From the NCBI GenBank assembly GCA_007922225.1, contig ML679989.1:16247974-16311973 (forward strand): a stretch of 64,000 nt of DNA, written 5' to 3'. Source of the DNA: Emydura subglobosa. Lineage: Eukaryota; Chordata; Testudines; Chelidae. Made by a program: the position numbers and the translations under genes. The notes below the pieces were generated by a model. That model worked only from the letters and a program-made list of their open reading frames with translations, was not told the DNA's origin and did no database searches. Below are positions 24,258 through 34,867 of this stretch, in pieces (position 1 is the stretch's first letter; each line of letters opens with the position of its first letter).

Positions 24258-24886
24258 TGAGGCCTGGTCTACACTACACAGTCAGGTTGACATAAGGCAG
24301 CTAATTATGCCAGTGTCTACACGACAGCCTTTCTCCTTCCCATGTAAGTGCCCCACGACACCGACTTAATAACTCCACCTCCAGGAGAGAGGCGTAGGGC
24401 TTATGTCGGTGTAGTTAGGGCCAGGCAGTGTCGGTGTAGACACTGCCTTACTTATCTGGGCTGCTGGCTGTCATTCAGGTCAATTTCGGAGCCGTGAAAT
24501 CGACAAGAAAGCTGGCTTCCAGCTCCCCAGCTGAGCTACGGGGTCAAGCCCTGCCGCCACCCTGGTTTCCGGTTGGGGCTGCCACTTGGGCTCCCCACTG
24601 AGAACCCTGCTGCCTCTGCGTCCAATGCCCACACCGGGAACAGGGCTACTCCCAGCTGAGAGCGGGTCGCGCACAAGCCCAGGCAGCTGGGACTCCCCCC
24701 CTTGGTGGGGGGGCAGCTGGGCTCCCGGCTGGCCTTCTTCAGTCGGTGGAAGCATGCCCGGTGAGGATGCACACCACCGACAGAAGGAGGGTAGTGTGGA
24801 CGTCAGCCTCCGCAGTCATTACTGCGGTCACTATAAGTCGACCTAACATAGGTTGACTTAGGTTTGTAGTGTAGACCGCGCCCTGA
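24258..24886. mobile_element. MITE with ~18-bp inverted ends and GC-rich interior
   Basis: The left end GGCCTGGTCTACACTACA (24261) and right end TGTAGTGTAGACCGCGCCC (to 24883) are inverted repeats. TGA on both sides may be a 3-bp target duplication. The interior includes GTCGGTGTAGACACTGCC and GTCGACCTAACATAGG and a GC-rich repeat around 24,500-24,760. Confidence 0.7.
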
Positions 24887-25629
24887 ATGTGGGTCTGATG
24901 CAAACCCACCGAATTAGCTTCACCCCGGTTGGCTTGAATCTGGACCCATCTTTCTTCCAGAGGCGGAAGAGGAGAAAAACGCTGTGGTGGAACATGCACT
25001 GGCTGTCAAGCTTGTGTCAAAATCAGAGCTGGGCCTTAAAAAGGAAGCCCAGAGCCGTCCGTGCCACTTGATTTATGTTCATATCAGGATCCAGATCTGG
25101 GCTTAGATCCAAATTTAGAGCCAAATTTTCCAAAAAGCTCAGCACTTCATGTTCTGATGCTCTGACCTTCAAACATCTGAGCACTTGCGATTTGGGCCTG
25201 CCTGTGCTCTTAGCCCAAACTGCCCACCCACCCCACCATATCTGAGCACTGGGGAACTTAGGCCCAACCCCCCAAAGGCGTTTAGGCACCTAATTCCTAA
25301 TGATTGAGCGTCCGAGCCTTAGTGTCTGGATCTGAGTCTGGAATGACCTTGGCGGTTCCGGGCCACTCTCTAAACCAGACAGGGAAGCAGCTGAATGTGG
25401 CTGTGCTTTGGGATTCCAGCCAGCTGCAAACACCCCGGGCGAGTCTCCCCAGCTGCGTGATGCACAGAGAAAGGTGGGGTCTTTGGTGCTGTGGGAATCC
25501 CAGATGCCCTTGATCAGAGATTTCCCCACCCCAGGTACCAGTGCAGACTGGGGAATAATGGTGCTCTACTGACATAGGGAGCGTTGCTTGCCAGACAGTG
25601 CTGGGTGCAGGGGGTGCCCAGTGGGAAAA

Positions 25630-25892
25630 TGAGGGGATGTCCACACTTCAACCACTGCAGGGCTTCAGTGTAGACGCTACTTGCGCCAATGGGAGGGTTC
25701 TCCCGTCGGCGTAGGTAAGCCGCCTCCCCGAGAGGTGGTAGCTAAGTTGATGGAATCATTCTTTCGTTGACTTAGCGCTGCCTATGCTGGGGGTTAGATC
25801 AACTGAACTACATCGCTCAGAGAGACGGATTTTTCGCACCCCGAGCGACTGTAGCTATGCCAGTGTAAGTTCCGGGTGTAGACCAGCCAAAG
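25630..25892. mobile_element. Fragment of a TGTAGAC-type MITE
   Basis: CAGTGTAGACGCTACTTGCG, TCTCCCGTCGGCGTAGGTAA, GCCTCCCCGAGAGGTGG and GGGTGTAGACCAGCC show the same family texture as the element at 24.26 kb. It ends about 90 bp before a WHRN exon. Confidence 0.65.
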
Positions 25893-25979
25893 CTTGCAGT
25901 GGTCATGTGAAGTTTGCCTCGCCCCCTCCATGCTGCTCTTTCCCTCCTGCTAACAGCTCTGGTCCCCCTCTTCCCTCAG

Positions 25980-26158
25980 CCTCCACCCTCTCCCAGCTGT
26001 CGGACAGCGGGCAGACCCTCAGCGAGGACAGCGGGGTGGACATCGGCGAAGTGGAGCTGAGCGGCAAGGACAAGAGCCGGCAGCAGATCCCCGGGAAAAG
26101 CCGAAGCCCCAAGGAAGCACTGAGAAGCGATGGGCCAGCAGAGGCAGCCTCCAAACCG
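25980..26158 (+). CDS. WHRN: WHRN exon: acidic Ser-rich linker before PDZ3
   Basis: This 179-nt exon completes codon 291 and encodes residues up to 350, ending in phase 0. The acceptor is CTTCCCTCAG and the donor CCG|GTGAGG. Its start, STLSQLSDSGQTLSEDSGVD, is almost unchanged from human; the second half (lysine/serine-rich, with KSRSPKEALR) is diverged. No folded domain is evident. An antisense ORF over the same bases (26250-25903) is a shadow of this GC-rich exon. The exon lies just after a block of DNA-transposon sequence (25.63-25.89 kb) and just before another (26.30-26.76 kb), so transposon insertions crowd it without touching the coding sequence. Confidence 0.94.
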
Positions 26159-26296
26159 GTGAGGCCCCCAGCAGAGCCAGCGGCACTCGCCTGGAGCAAG
26201 AGACAGGCAGTGCATAAAGTCTCCGTGTGCTTCAGACACAAGTGCCACATGGCCCACGTAGGGAGGCCGGACTAGAACCCTGGGCCCTGCGTGCTC

Positions 26297-26760
26297 TAGC
26301 CGTGTGTCTGCACTGCAGGCAGGGGTGTGATGGCAGCACGTGCAGACGCACCTGAGGAAGCTTTGATCAGCTCAGTCAGATAAGGGAGCAGGGCACAGGC
26401 TAGCTACTCAGGCAGAGCGTACTCAGGCTTGCAGAGGGGCTGGTACAGTGCGCGCTGCTGCCGCTTCACTGCTCTTGGGTCCCACACTCAGGGCCCAAGC
26501 ATCATTTTTTCGGGCCCAGTACAAATCTGTAACACGGGCCCCCTCCCACACACATCCCACAGTCCCTCATCCCAGATGTACAATCTCATGAGCCAGGAAA
26601 AGTTTTTTCCTCGTGATAATGGGGGTTGCAGCCTGGGCTGGGCCCCCCAGGGCCTCTGGGCCCCAGTAAAATGTACCCTTTCCCCTGCCCACACTAGCGA
26701 GATCAGAGCTAGCTCAGGTGCTGCTGTCGCACCCCTGCTTGCAGCGTAGACATCACACAC
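26297..26760. mobile_element. Palindromic MITE split by a nested hAT insertion
   Basis: The left arm (GTGTGTCTGCACTGCAGGCA, GGGGTGTGATGGCAGCAC) matches the reverse complement of the right arm (CAGGTGCTGCTGTCGCACC, CCTGCTTGCAGCGTAGACAT). The middle holds about 115 bp of other sequence and the hAT copy at 26489-26687. Confidence 0.65.
26481..26695. mobile_element. Short hAT-type MITE with 8-bp target site duplication (copy 2)
   Basis: The element spans 26489-26687 (199 bp), starting CAGGGCCC and ending TTTCCCCTG. It is flanked by a perfect 8-bp repeat CCCACACT (26481-26488 and 26688-26695). It shares TTTTTTCGGGCCCAGTACA, GGGGGTTGCAGCCTGGGC and GGCCCCAGTAAA with copy 1 at 3.8 kb, and is 65 bp longer because of extra sequence in the middle. 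Confidence 0.85.
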
Positions 26761-27005
26761 ACCCTAAGAATGCAGACCTTTGCCCCTGGAGATGAAGGAG
26801 CTGGTAACATCAGCTGACCCAGCCACTAGAGATCACAGCTGATCCCTCACTCACAGGCTGTGTCCACACTGCACAGGGCTGGCGGTGGCATGCAGGGTGT
26901 GTGTAGCGGGTCTGGTCTCTCTGGGGCCTGGGAGTGGGGGCAGGATGGCCCGGAGAGAAGGCTTTCCAGGCCCCTTCAGTCACGTTGCTGTCTCTCCCAC
27001 CACAG

Positions 27006-27128
27006 CCTGGCCTTCTGGAGCCCACGTCGTGTCTGATTCGAGTGGCGAAGAGCGCTCCCACCCTGGGGATCGCCATCGAGGGCGGTGCCAACACCCGGCA
27101 GCCTCTGCCCCGGATAGTCACCATACAG
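27006..27128 (+). CDS. WHRN: WHRN exon: first half of PDZ3
   Basis: This 123-nt, phase-0 exon encodes 41 residues (351-391) and lies between TCCCACCACAG and CAG|GTACGG. It opens with PGLLEPTS and carries the N-terminal strands of the third PDZ domain. The carboxylate-binding loop reads TLGIAIEGG, the whirlin version of the GLGF loop. ANTRQPLPRIVTIQ follows, close to identical with human. PDZ3 binds C-terminal PDZ ligands of whirlin partners. The domain is completed by the next exon, 2.3 kb downstream. Confidence 0.95.
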
Positions 27129-27704
27129 GTACGGCAGGCTGAGAACTGGAGTAGCTCCATGCAGATGCTCCCCCGTGGCTCTTAGCTCTTCTGAGATTTT
27201 CACACCTGGGTTCTTCTAACAGCGACATGCCCAGAATCCAGCCTCCCTCCTGTCTCCTAGACCTGCCAGCCTTAGCGTTCCCTCCCCAGCCCCCCGGCAG
27301 CAGACGGAGATAGAACACTGGCTGTTGATTGCGTCCTCCTTCCCAGATCTGGGTGTTGCTGCCCTTTGTGTCTTCCCAACTCCAGCAGAGGCAGAGCCTG
27401 TGCTCAGGGAGGGGAGAGTATAAAAGTCAGCTAGATCCTGGAGACTAGGCTGCCCTGGCATTTCCTGTAGGGCTACCGTACTTGGAGGGAAGGCGATTGC
27501 AACTGGGGGTGTGAGACACTTAGCCCACAGCACGCTGGGGTGTGAATCTGCCCCACACTTAGCATGCCGAGCACTAAGTGTCTGCCTGGACCCTGCCTCA
27601 CACTAACCATTCCCTGGTGCACTTTGACCTGCTACTGATCAAAGTGCACTAAGGAACGTAGTATGCAATTGGTCAGTGCGGGGTCGACTCACATCCCAGC
27701 TCGT

Positions 27705-27998
27705 CTTTGGCTATGCCTGCACGGACGGTGGCAAAGTCGCTGCCATCAGATCGACCTATCTGGATCGACTGAGCGGTCAGTGAAGATCCGCTCAATTGAT
27801 CCAGAAGTCGACACTGGTAAACCACCCCCTGAAGCGGCGTCGTGCTGCGGCGACGGGAACCAGTCGACCGGGCGCAGTGCAGTGAAGATGCTGCGCAGAA
27901 GGGAAGCACAGCAGTCAGCCGCAAGCTCCTCTGCATAGCCTGCGTAACTCCCATCGACTGCCGCCGAATCGCCAGGTCAGTGTAGACCAGGGCTTCGG
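27705..27998. mobile_element. MITE with TCGACC/GTCGAC-rich interior
   Basis: Starts GGCTATGCCTGCACGGAC and ends GTCAGTGTAGACCAGGGCTT. The interior has AGATCGACCTATCTGGATCG and CAGAAGTCGAC. Same broad family as the element at 24.26 kb. Confidence 0.6.
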
Positions 27999-28029
27999 CT
28001 AAGTGTCCATGTAGAGAAGTCCGTTAGCT

Positions 28030-28390
28030 GGTTTTTCAGTTCACCAGCAACTCCTAAATAATGAAATACAAGATTGTTTCAGGTCAAACTGAAAATGAAA
28101 ATGTGCTGAAATTTTCAGTAAATTGAAACATCCCCTTCCCCCCCTCCCTCCCCCCCCCCCCAAAAAAAAAGAGCTGAGTAGGGTCAAACTAAACAGTCTG
28201 AGCATTTTGAAATATTTAAAAAAAAATAAACTCCAAGGAGTTTTGAAATGAAAAGTCATTGCAAACTGAAAACCGGAAACATTTTGTTTCGAGACGGTCA
28301 AAATGGGCGTGAAAACAACAGGAACTCGTGAAATGTCGCTGTGGAACCCAATCTGCATTTATCACTGAAAAATAGTTTGAGAGGACAAAG
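28030..28390. repeat. AT-rich DNA-transposon-like repeat with C/A homopolymers
   Basis: CAAACTGAAAATGAAAATGT, TGAAATTTTCAGTAAATTGA and TTTTGAAATGAAAAGTCATT are typical of degenerate hAT-like turtle repeats. A C-rich run then A9 lies at about 28,134-28,170. Confidence 0.4.
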
Positions 28391-28867
28391 TTTGCCCGGC
28401 TCTACTTTGTAACCCTGCCGTCCTGCCCCCTTGGGCTCAAAAAATGAAACAGCAGATTTGCGAACAGCTCCAAAACACCGGCTGAGCCGCTGGGGTGGAG
28501 CCGTACCATTCAATATTTGAGTGATGGCTGTCTAGGAATGCTGACCAGTGGGGAAGTTTTGCCCTTTGTGCTGGGTGTTTGGTAGCCGCTGTTCACTGGT
28601 CTTCCGTTCAGATGGTTCACTGAGGCAGCACGCAGGGCTGACGCTCTACAAGCAGCCAGGCACCATGATTTGCGAAAAGCAAAGTGAACAGTTCAGACGG
28701 CCGCCACAGACTGAGCGCTACTTGTCCAGACTAGCCAGTGAGTAACTGCTGAAGAACAGTATCGCCCATAACAAATACTCATTTAAATGCCGCAATCAGG
28801 CATAGCTCGCGACCCAAAGCCAGCGCGATGCTATCGAACCAGCTCGATTGTTATCATTCATCTGTGT

Positions 28868-29097
28868 TACAGTGGTGCCAAAAGAGGCCACCTGAGATCA
28901 GGGCCCCGTTGTGCCGGGCGTTGTACAGACACACAGCGAGCGACAAAGAGCTTACGAAATGAATAGACAAGCCAGACACAGGGCGGGAGATGAAAGAGGA
29001 GCCCAGAAAGGTGAAGGGATTTGCTGCAGGTCAGTGGCACAGCTAGGATTAGACCCTGGGTCTCCTGTGTCCTAGTCCAATGCCCCAACATGCGGGG
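28868..29097 (-). repeat. Antisense CORE-SINE
   Basis: GAGATCAGGGCCCCGTTGTG, CGGGCGTTGTACAGACACAC, CAGTGGCACAGCTAGGATTA and GGGTCTCCTGTGTCCTAGTC are in the expected antisense order. Confidence 0.8.
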
Positions 29098-29307
29098 CGC
29101 TTTCTGTAAAAGTAGGGCTAACCCAGGTCCACTGTCCACATCACAACCCAGGGAATTACATTCTGTCTCTTTAAAGGTCCCTGGTTTTTTGTTGGCTACA
29201 GTATTCTTCACTTTGTCCTAAACTGTTGTGTAATGTTGCACGGAGCTGTTAAACAGCAGTTGCGCCCCCCACTCCACCCCAGAGGTGGCTGCATTTCAGT
29301 AGTGGGC

Positions 29308-29396
29308 TAAGGCCCAGATCCTCTAAGGTATTTAGGTGCCTGAGTTGAAATCAGTGGGAGTTAGGCACCTAAATACCTTTGGTGATCCGGGGCTAA
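29308..29396. mobile_element. Palindromic MITE, ~90 bp
   Basis: GGCCCAGATCCTCTAAGGTA then TTTAGGTGCCT at the left pair with AGGCACCTAAATACCTTTGG then TGATCCGGGGCTAA at the right. It ends less than 80 bp upstream of the last WHRN exon. Confidence 0.75.
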
Positions 29397-29473
29397 GTGA
29401 CCCCTGAAGCATTTGGGGATAAAGGCTGCTGTATGTGAGAGCTTCCTTCTCGTCTGTTCCTGCCCCGCCACAG

Positions 29474-29656
29474 CGAGGCGGCTCTGCCCACAACTGCGGG
29501 AAGCTGAAGGTGGGGCATGTGATCCTGGAGGTGAACGGCACGACGCTGCAGGGGAAGGAACACCGGGAAGCCGCGCGCATCATCGCCGAGGCCTTTAAGA
29601 CGAAGGAGAAAGACCACATCGATTTCCTGGTCACCGAGTTCAACGTCGCACTTTAG
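29474..29656 (+). CDS. WHRN: WHRN terminal coding exon: second half of PDZ3, C-terminus, stop
   Basis: The last coding exon starts after CCCCGCCACAG and ends with TAG at 29654-29656, giving 60 residues (392-451). It encodes RGGSAHNCGKLKVGHVILE, then the PDZ alpha-B helix beginning at EHREAARIIAEAF, then DFLVTEFNVAL-stop. The conserved C-terminus ends in Val-Ala-Leu where I recall Val-Met-Leu in human. The exon is GC-rich and all splice phases agree with the upstream exons. Together the six exons give 451 residues, the expected size of the C-terminal half of a protein of about 900 residues. Confidence 0.96.
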   Translation, partial: RGGSAHNCGKLKVGHVILEVNGTTLQGKEHREAARIIAEAFKTKEKDHIDFLVTEFNVAL

Positions 29657-30690
29657 GGGGCCCGGCAGCCCCCAAGCCAAACAGAACAGAGAGTGCGGGA
29701 GCAGGGAGCTGGATCGGACGGGGCTTCGGGCAGATCGATGCGCACCTTGCCGCGGGCACCCCCACGTGATGGCGCAGCATCCACCCTCCCACACAGAGCC
29801 CTGTGCTGGCCCCGGCCCAGCACATGCCTGCTCACACATCCACGCCCGCCCGCTCCGAGCACAGAACATGGGCAGCCAGCCCCGGGCAGGTGCTCCCTGG
29901 CGCTCTGCGTCTGGGGCTGACAGCAGCGGTGCTGGTGATGGGCCCCGGGGCTGAGAAGGACTGTGGGAGTGTGTGAGGACAGAGGGCAAAGGGAGGGAGG
30001 AGAGAGGAAGCAAAGGGCTGTGTAGGAGAGCGGAGAAGGCTGCCTCCAGCTGCTCCCTGCCTCTTCTCCCTGGACATTTACTCTGGGCACTGCCCGGCCT
30101 CCGTCTCTCTTCAGTGGTTCAGATTCGCGTCGCAGTTTAAGCCATATTTCACATTGACTTTCCCTGCGCTTCCTCCTCGATGTGGGGGTAGGGAAGCCAG
30201 CCGCACCCCGAGAGCTTGCCCCACCCTGCCCCTTCCCCAGCTAACCCCCCAATAGCACCCCTCTCCCCTCCCTTATTCCCCCTTCCTCTGCCACAGAGAA
30301 TCCATCCAGGCCGGGGAGATTGGATGGGGGCCAGGGGTGCGGGCCACCGGTGCAGGTTGCCCTGCCGTGCAGGAACGTTAGTGCCACACATGCTGTGCTG
30401 GGAGCTCCACGGCTGCTAATGGCATCAGCAAGGTGCAGGGAGGACAGGGAAGGGATTTCCTTGGTGGTCACTTGGTTCCTGGCTTAGTCTGTTCTCTCAT
30501 GGGCTTGTCCTCTGTGGGCTGGGGGGGAGGCATGCGGCACAGGCCCCCATCAAGGCTCCAGGCCCCAGGTCCCAGCGTGTACAGCCAGTAATGGATGCCT
30601 TGTACATTGCCAGCAGTGTCATTGTATTTATATATAAAGAGCTTGTGCTTTTAATTTTTCAATAAATCTAACGGGTTAGAAAAAGGTCGG
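29657..30690 (+). other. WHRN: WHRN 3' UTR
   Basis: About 1 kb of non-coding sequence lies between the WHRN stop codon and the poly(A) signal. It is GC-rich in its first half and has AT-rich stretches before the signal. Several ORFs on both strands cross it, but none resembles a known protein. The 3' limit is set from the AATAAA and is approximate. Confidence 0.8.
30661..30666 (+). terminator. WHRN: WHRN poly(A) signal AATAAA
   Basis: A canonical AATAAA follows an AT-rich stretch (TTAATTTTTC). Cleavage would be expected about 10-30 nt downstream, near 30,680-30,695. It is the first good signal found downstream of the stop codon. Confidence 0.8.
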
Positions 30691-30814
30691 ACGGCTCGTG
30701 GGCATCTCTCCTGAGCCTGGCCAGCTGCTAGACCAGAGACCAGCTCTGAGCAGGGGCGGTTGCTCTCTGTGTTTGAACAGTTTGTCGTCAGGAGCCCCCA
30801 GCCTAAGAGCGGTT

Positions 30815-30925
30815 ATTATTGTTTGCATTGCAACTGAGATCAGGGCTCTGTTGCGCTAGGTGCTACGCAGGCACAGCGAGAGAGTCCCTGCCCCAAAGAG
30901 CTTGCATTTAAATGGACAAGACAGC
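30815..30925 (-). repeat. SINE 3' tail, antisense
   Basis: GAGATCAGGGCTCTGTTGCG, CTAGGTGCTACGCAGGCACA and GCCCCAAAGAGCTTGCATTT form the antisense SINE tail. Confidence 0.75.
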
Positions 30926-30954
30926 CAAGGAGAACAAAGAACCGCCTGTGTGAA

Positions 30955-31175
30955 CACCCTGTTGCCATGCATTCATGTGTGCACAGGCGGCATGCACTGA
31001 GTGTGGTGTGTAGTGCATGCATGTGTGTGTGCAGACCACATGTGCCAAAGGCAGGGTGTGCACACAGAGGCTGTTTACCACATACCGTGAATGTGGGTGT
31101 GTATGCAGAGCATATGTGTGCTCCATGCAAGGCATGTGTGTACGCATGCAGAGCAATATGTGCTACATGCAAGAT
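30955..31175. repeat. Alternating purine-pyrimidine low-complexity region
   Basis: Repeated TGCATGCATGTGTGTGTG, GTGTGCACACAG, CATATGTGTGCTCC and CATGTGTGTACGCATGC. No fixed unit length. The ORFs here on both strands (Cys/His/Met-rich) are products of this composition. Confidence 0.75.
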
Positions 31176-31676
31176 GTAGTACTCAGTACGCCACTGGCCC
31201 TAGCTGTGAGCAAACCGAGTGCACAAGGACCCAGCATACAGAAGACCTGCCCAGTCTTGTGCTGCTCCCAGCACCCTACAAGGAAGGCCCCTTTGGCGAT
31301 GGTCAGGCCCCTCCCCACCAGGGAGCACACTGCTGTCCTCTCCTCCTAGGCCAACACAGCCAGTGCAAAAACCTGCTCTACATCCCTGGGGCTGAGTCAC
31401 AGCCAGCATGTGGGGACCCTGTTTTATGGAGGGGGGCCTGTGAAATCTCCTCTTCTCCTGGGCAATGTTACTAAGACCTGTCGACGGCCCGGCCCCTGGC
31501 GGTGCCCATGGCACAGGTGGGGGGGGCTGCAGGAAACTGGCAACCTTGCACACAGTTCCAGGGCCATCTGACTGACCACGGCACGGCTCTCAGCCTGCAC
31601 CAGCCACGCTGATGAGGGAGTTTGCTGACGCCGGGACTCCAATCTGCTCTCGGGCCCAGCTGCAGAACGTGCTCAG

Positions 31677-32121
31677 CGGGGTTACCAACCTTGCATTTTA
31701 GTTTTTACTGGCATGAAGATCTGAAGTTGATTTTTTTTTTGTTTACTGACACAGTAAACTTTTTACTGACATCACTAAAAATGCCATAAACAATACAATA
31801 GTGTCACAAAAGTGTGTACTCACTCACGATATTCTGTACGCAGGCATTCGGAATTACGCAATTGTTTTAGCTGCAGTTAATTGATCAATCGGGTTCTTTG
31901 GGCGTGTGCAATAATAGAAAACAGGAAATGGATAAAGTCAGGGTCAGCGTAGCTTTATGATACAAGAAGTGATTCTGAACAACGACAATCGACATCAAAA
32001 TACAGTGTTTTATTTCTACCCAATTTCACAGACATTTTCATTTGTTTACGGGTTTACGGAGTGTTAAAATTGTACATTTTTTACTGACTGTCCATAAATA
32101 TATGGACAGTTGGCAACCCTG
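31677..32121. mobile_element. TIR-type DNA transposon remnant with terminal hairpin
   Basis: Left CGGGGTTACCAACCTTGC and right AGTTGGCAACCCTG are inverted ends of the CAGGGTTGCCAAC type. Just inside the right end, ACTGTCCATA-AATA-TATGGACAGT forms a perfect 10-bp-stem hairpin. TTTTTACTGAC motifs recur at both sides. No matching target duplication was found. Confidence 0.6.
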
Positions 32122-34800
32122 ATATGCCATCACAAGTTCCCTCTTCACACCCCAGGCCTGGTCGGTGGATCCAGGGGTAGGTTGAAATTCGAGTGTGACT
32201 TTGCTGCTCATACTCTCTGTGAAGAGACTTGGATCTTCAGGGAAACTGGGACGTCCCTGCGTAGGGCACATCACAGATACACACACCGCCTCTGCCCCTA
32301 GCGCCCTCTGCAATCCCACGCTCCACTCGGGCCAGGCGGGTGTGGGGGGGAAGAGTGGGAAAGTCACACACAGTCTTGGGCCTTGCAGATGGTATGGTGG
32401 TGGAGGTGCACGGGGATCGAATGGTTTTGTAAAGAGTCCCAGATCCACTTGAATAGGCCACTCCTGATTCTGCTTCTTACAAGCCATCAGGAGGAGAAGG
32501 TTAAGTTCTGTCTCATGGTGCCCTCTGGTGTCTTCCAGAAAGATAACCAGAGGAAGCGCAGCAGCACCAGACAGACCATACGCCCCAGCAGTGTACTTAG
32601 GACCGCGGGCAGACGTGCAGAGAAGAAGAATTTCGGAACCAGGGAGTGTGGCAGCTGCTTACGGAGGCGCTGTGACGGGAGCGACTGGGGTGATTCCACC
32701 TCCCAAGAAGATGCGAAGTGTGTAGCGGGCTCTAAAGATGGCATCAGATTGCATCTTACCCGACTCAGGAGTCAGAGCCAAGGCACCTCACGTGCGGAAG
32801 CACTGGGTCACCTGGCAGCTGTTGGGGTCAGTGTTGAAATGAGTTTGCTGGTTCTCAGACCAGATCTGCATATCTCCAAAACCAGCCTCAGTTTGTGTCC
32901 CCCTACACACACTCACTAATAGGCCCCTGATGGCGCTCTCAGCAAAGAGGTCAAGGGTTAAATATGCCAGGGAGGGTAAGATTCTCCCTCTGGTTCAGGG
33001 GTTGGGCACATGGGCAGAGCCACCTGGGAGGAGCATGTCCTGCCACTGCCCATCCTGGATCCATTGCACGGAAAGCCAGAGGGCTCCAGTCTCCGGTGCA
33101 GTCAGTACAGCGAGGTGCCAAATTTACATTTCAAAACAAGGACTCAGATCAGAGCTAGCCAAATAGAGCCAGAGAACACCTGTCGGGGCTGCCAACCCCT
33201 GAAAGAGCCACTCACCGCGCTGCCCAGCAGCGCCTTTCCTGTGCTGCTCTGTCAACGTGCCACCACCCTGCCCTGCAGGGTCCCTCGCGGGCGGAGAGTT
33301 AATGTGGGCGTCCAGGCTGCCCATCCACCGGGCCCCAGCGCTGGCTCCAGGGAGTGATTCCAAGAACCTGATGATAACAGCGGATGCCCCAAGGATGCAC
33401 CTCGGGACAAGAGGGAGGCAGCACATGCAGGGTCTCAAGGGATGGGTTTACTATTCAGCGGCAGCTACACGAAGGCTCAGGGCAGGCCTTTGAACTTTCC
33501 CTGTCCCTTTGGGCAGCCCCAGGGCATCGGAAACCGACTCCCCCACGGGGCAGCCCAGGCCAGCCCAGCCAAAGGATGCAGAGAGGCTAATGACACTTGC
33601 TGAGGATTCAGGAAGTTTCTCTCTCTCTTCCTCGGTGTTCGTTAACCTGGGTCGCTCACGCCAGCCAGGCAGGAATGGCCATTGCGCTGCCTCTGCCGCT
33701 CCAACCTGGCTGGGCTGCTAAATGGTATCTTCTTCTCCACCTCCCTGCTGAACCCAGGAGCTGGGAGCAGTGGGTAATGTGCCCTTTTCTAATGGATCTC
33801 TTGGGCCCAGTGCACCTTCTGCTGGCTGGAATGGGCGAGCACAGCTCCTGGTAAGGGAGGTGCGTTTGTTTTGGAAACCAAAAGTAGTCAGAGTTCTGTT
33901 GCCCTCCACGAGCTGCGCTAGCATTGAGGTTGCTGTGTGTACGCAGCCCCAGAGCGCACTGAGCTGAGGTCCTGATATGACGTACATGCAAAGCGTTGCC
34001 TCCCAGGGCTGTGATTAATTCACTGCTTCCTAGCTGTGGGCCATAGGCCCTGACCTGATAAAAGCAAATGGAGATTCTCCTTCAGCTCAGGTGGTAGTGG
34101 GAGGAGGGGGCTCGGAAGGGGTAGCAGAGTTGGGACAGGGACAGGGGAGGAGGAGGGAGACAAAGAGCTGGAGAGGAAGCAGAGAAGAAGGGGACGATGC
34201 GGAGACAAATCCCAGGATGAAGCACATGAGAGCTGGGGACAGAGCATCTGGCTATGAGTGTGACCATCTTTAGGAAACGCTGCAAAACCTTCCTCTTGGA
34301 CAGAGACTTTCCATCCTAAGTGACACTCACAGTATGAACCCCACCTCTATGCCGACCCCCCCCCCATAACCCTGACCCCCAAAACGTACCCCCCGACCAG
34401 AGCTTTGGCTCAGCAAGGGGAGAGGAACCAGAGTCTCCATGAAGTCCACTAGAGACTCTGCGAGAGCTGCTGATTGAGCATGGACCATGCCAGACACAGC
34501 CGTGAGGGGCTGTATAAACCTCTAAAGGAGATGAGCTGGCTAGGCGAGGGAGGGGAAGGAGGGGGCAGCCAAAGCAGAGTGAAACCGGGGTGGGGAAGGG
34601 AGAGAGCTTCCAAACCAGCCAAGAAGAAGGGGGAGCTGGTGTCTGCACTGCCCCTTTTAGTCCCTGGAAGAGGGGAAGCTGGGGCACAGGGTGGGCTGCA
34701 GGTAGGTCGCGCTGGATGGGGGGTGGGAGGGATGAATCTCTGCCCCGGCCCAGTCTCTCTTGCTGCCCAATCCCGAGCCCAGGAGACGCCTGCGCTATTA
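32122..34800 (+). other. Unique intergenic/5' flank sequence with purine-rich tracts
   Basis: No gene recognised. Polypurine stretches at 34,088-34,200 and 34,535-34,640 lie just upstream of the Y-box/octamer array. The 178-codon ORF at 32383-32919 has no family resemblance. Confidence 0.5.
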
Positions 34801-34867
34801 ATAAAGATAAGGAGATAATACCAGGGTATATTCCAGCGGCTGCAGAAAAGCACCGCCCCGAGCAGCT

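Larger units (their letters stand above)
20278..25979 (+). other. WHRN 5.7-kb intron: repeats plus unique sequence
   Basis: Holds the MITEs, SINEs and candidate enhancer listed separately. The remaining parts (21,390-22,440; 22,765-23,560; 24,890-25,625) show no gene. Confidence 0.55.
27129..29473 (+). other. WHRN last intron: repeats, no gene
   Basis: Contains a MITE, an AT-rich DNA-transposon-like stretch, a SINE and a palindromic element, listed separately. The first 550 bp and 28,400-28,860 look unique. Confidence 0.5.

Noticed and set aside
25903..26257. Two Leu/Ala-rich minus-strand ORFs over the WHRN exon at 25,980
   Set aside because: Antisense shadows of a GC-rich coding exon.
29393..30090. 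Long minus-strand ORFs (206 and 145 codons) over the last WHRN exon and 3' UTR
   Set aside because: Produced by GC-rich composition and low stop frequency. No domain and no splice signals suggest a gene.
30840..31172. Cys/His/Met-rich ORFs on both strands (possible metal-binding peptide)
   Set aside because: Composition follows directly from TGTG/CATG repeats; both strands are open for the same reason.
32383..32919. 178-codon ORF downstream of WHRN
   Set aside because: Irregular composition, no domain, no promoter or poly(A) signal nearby.
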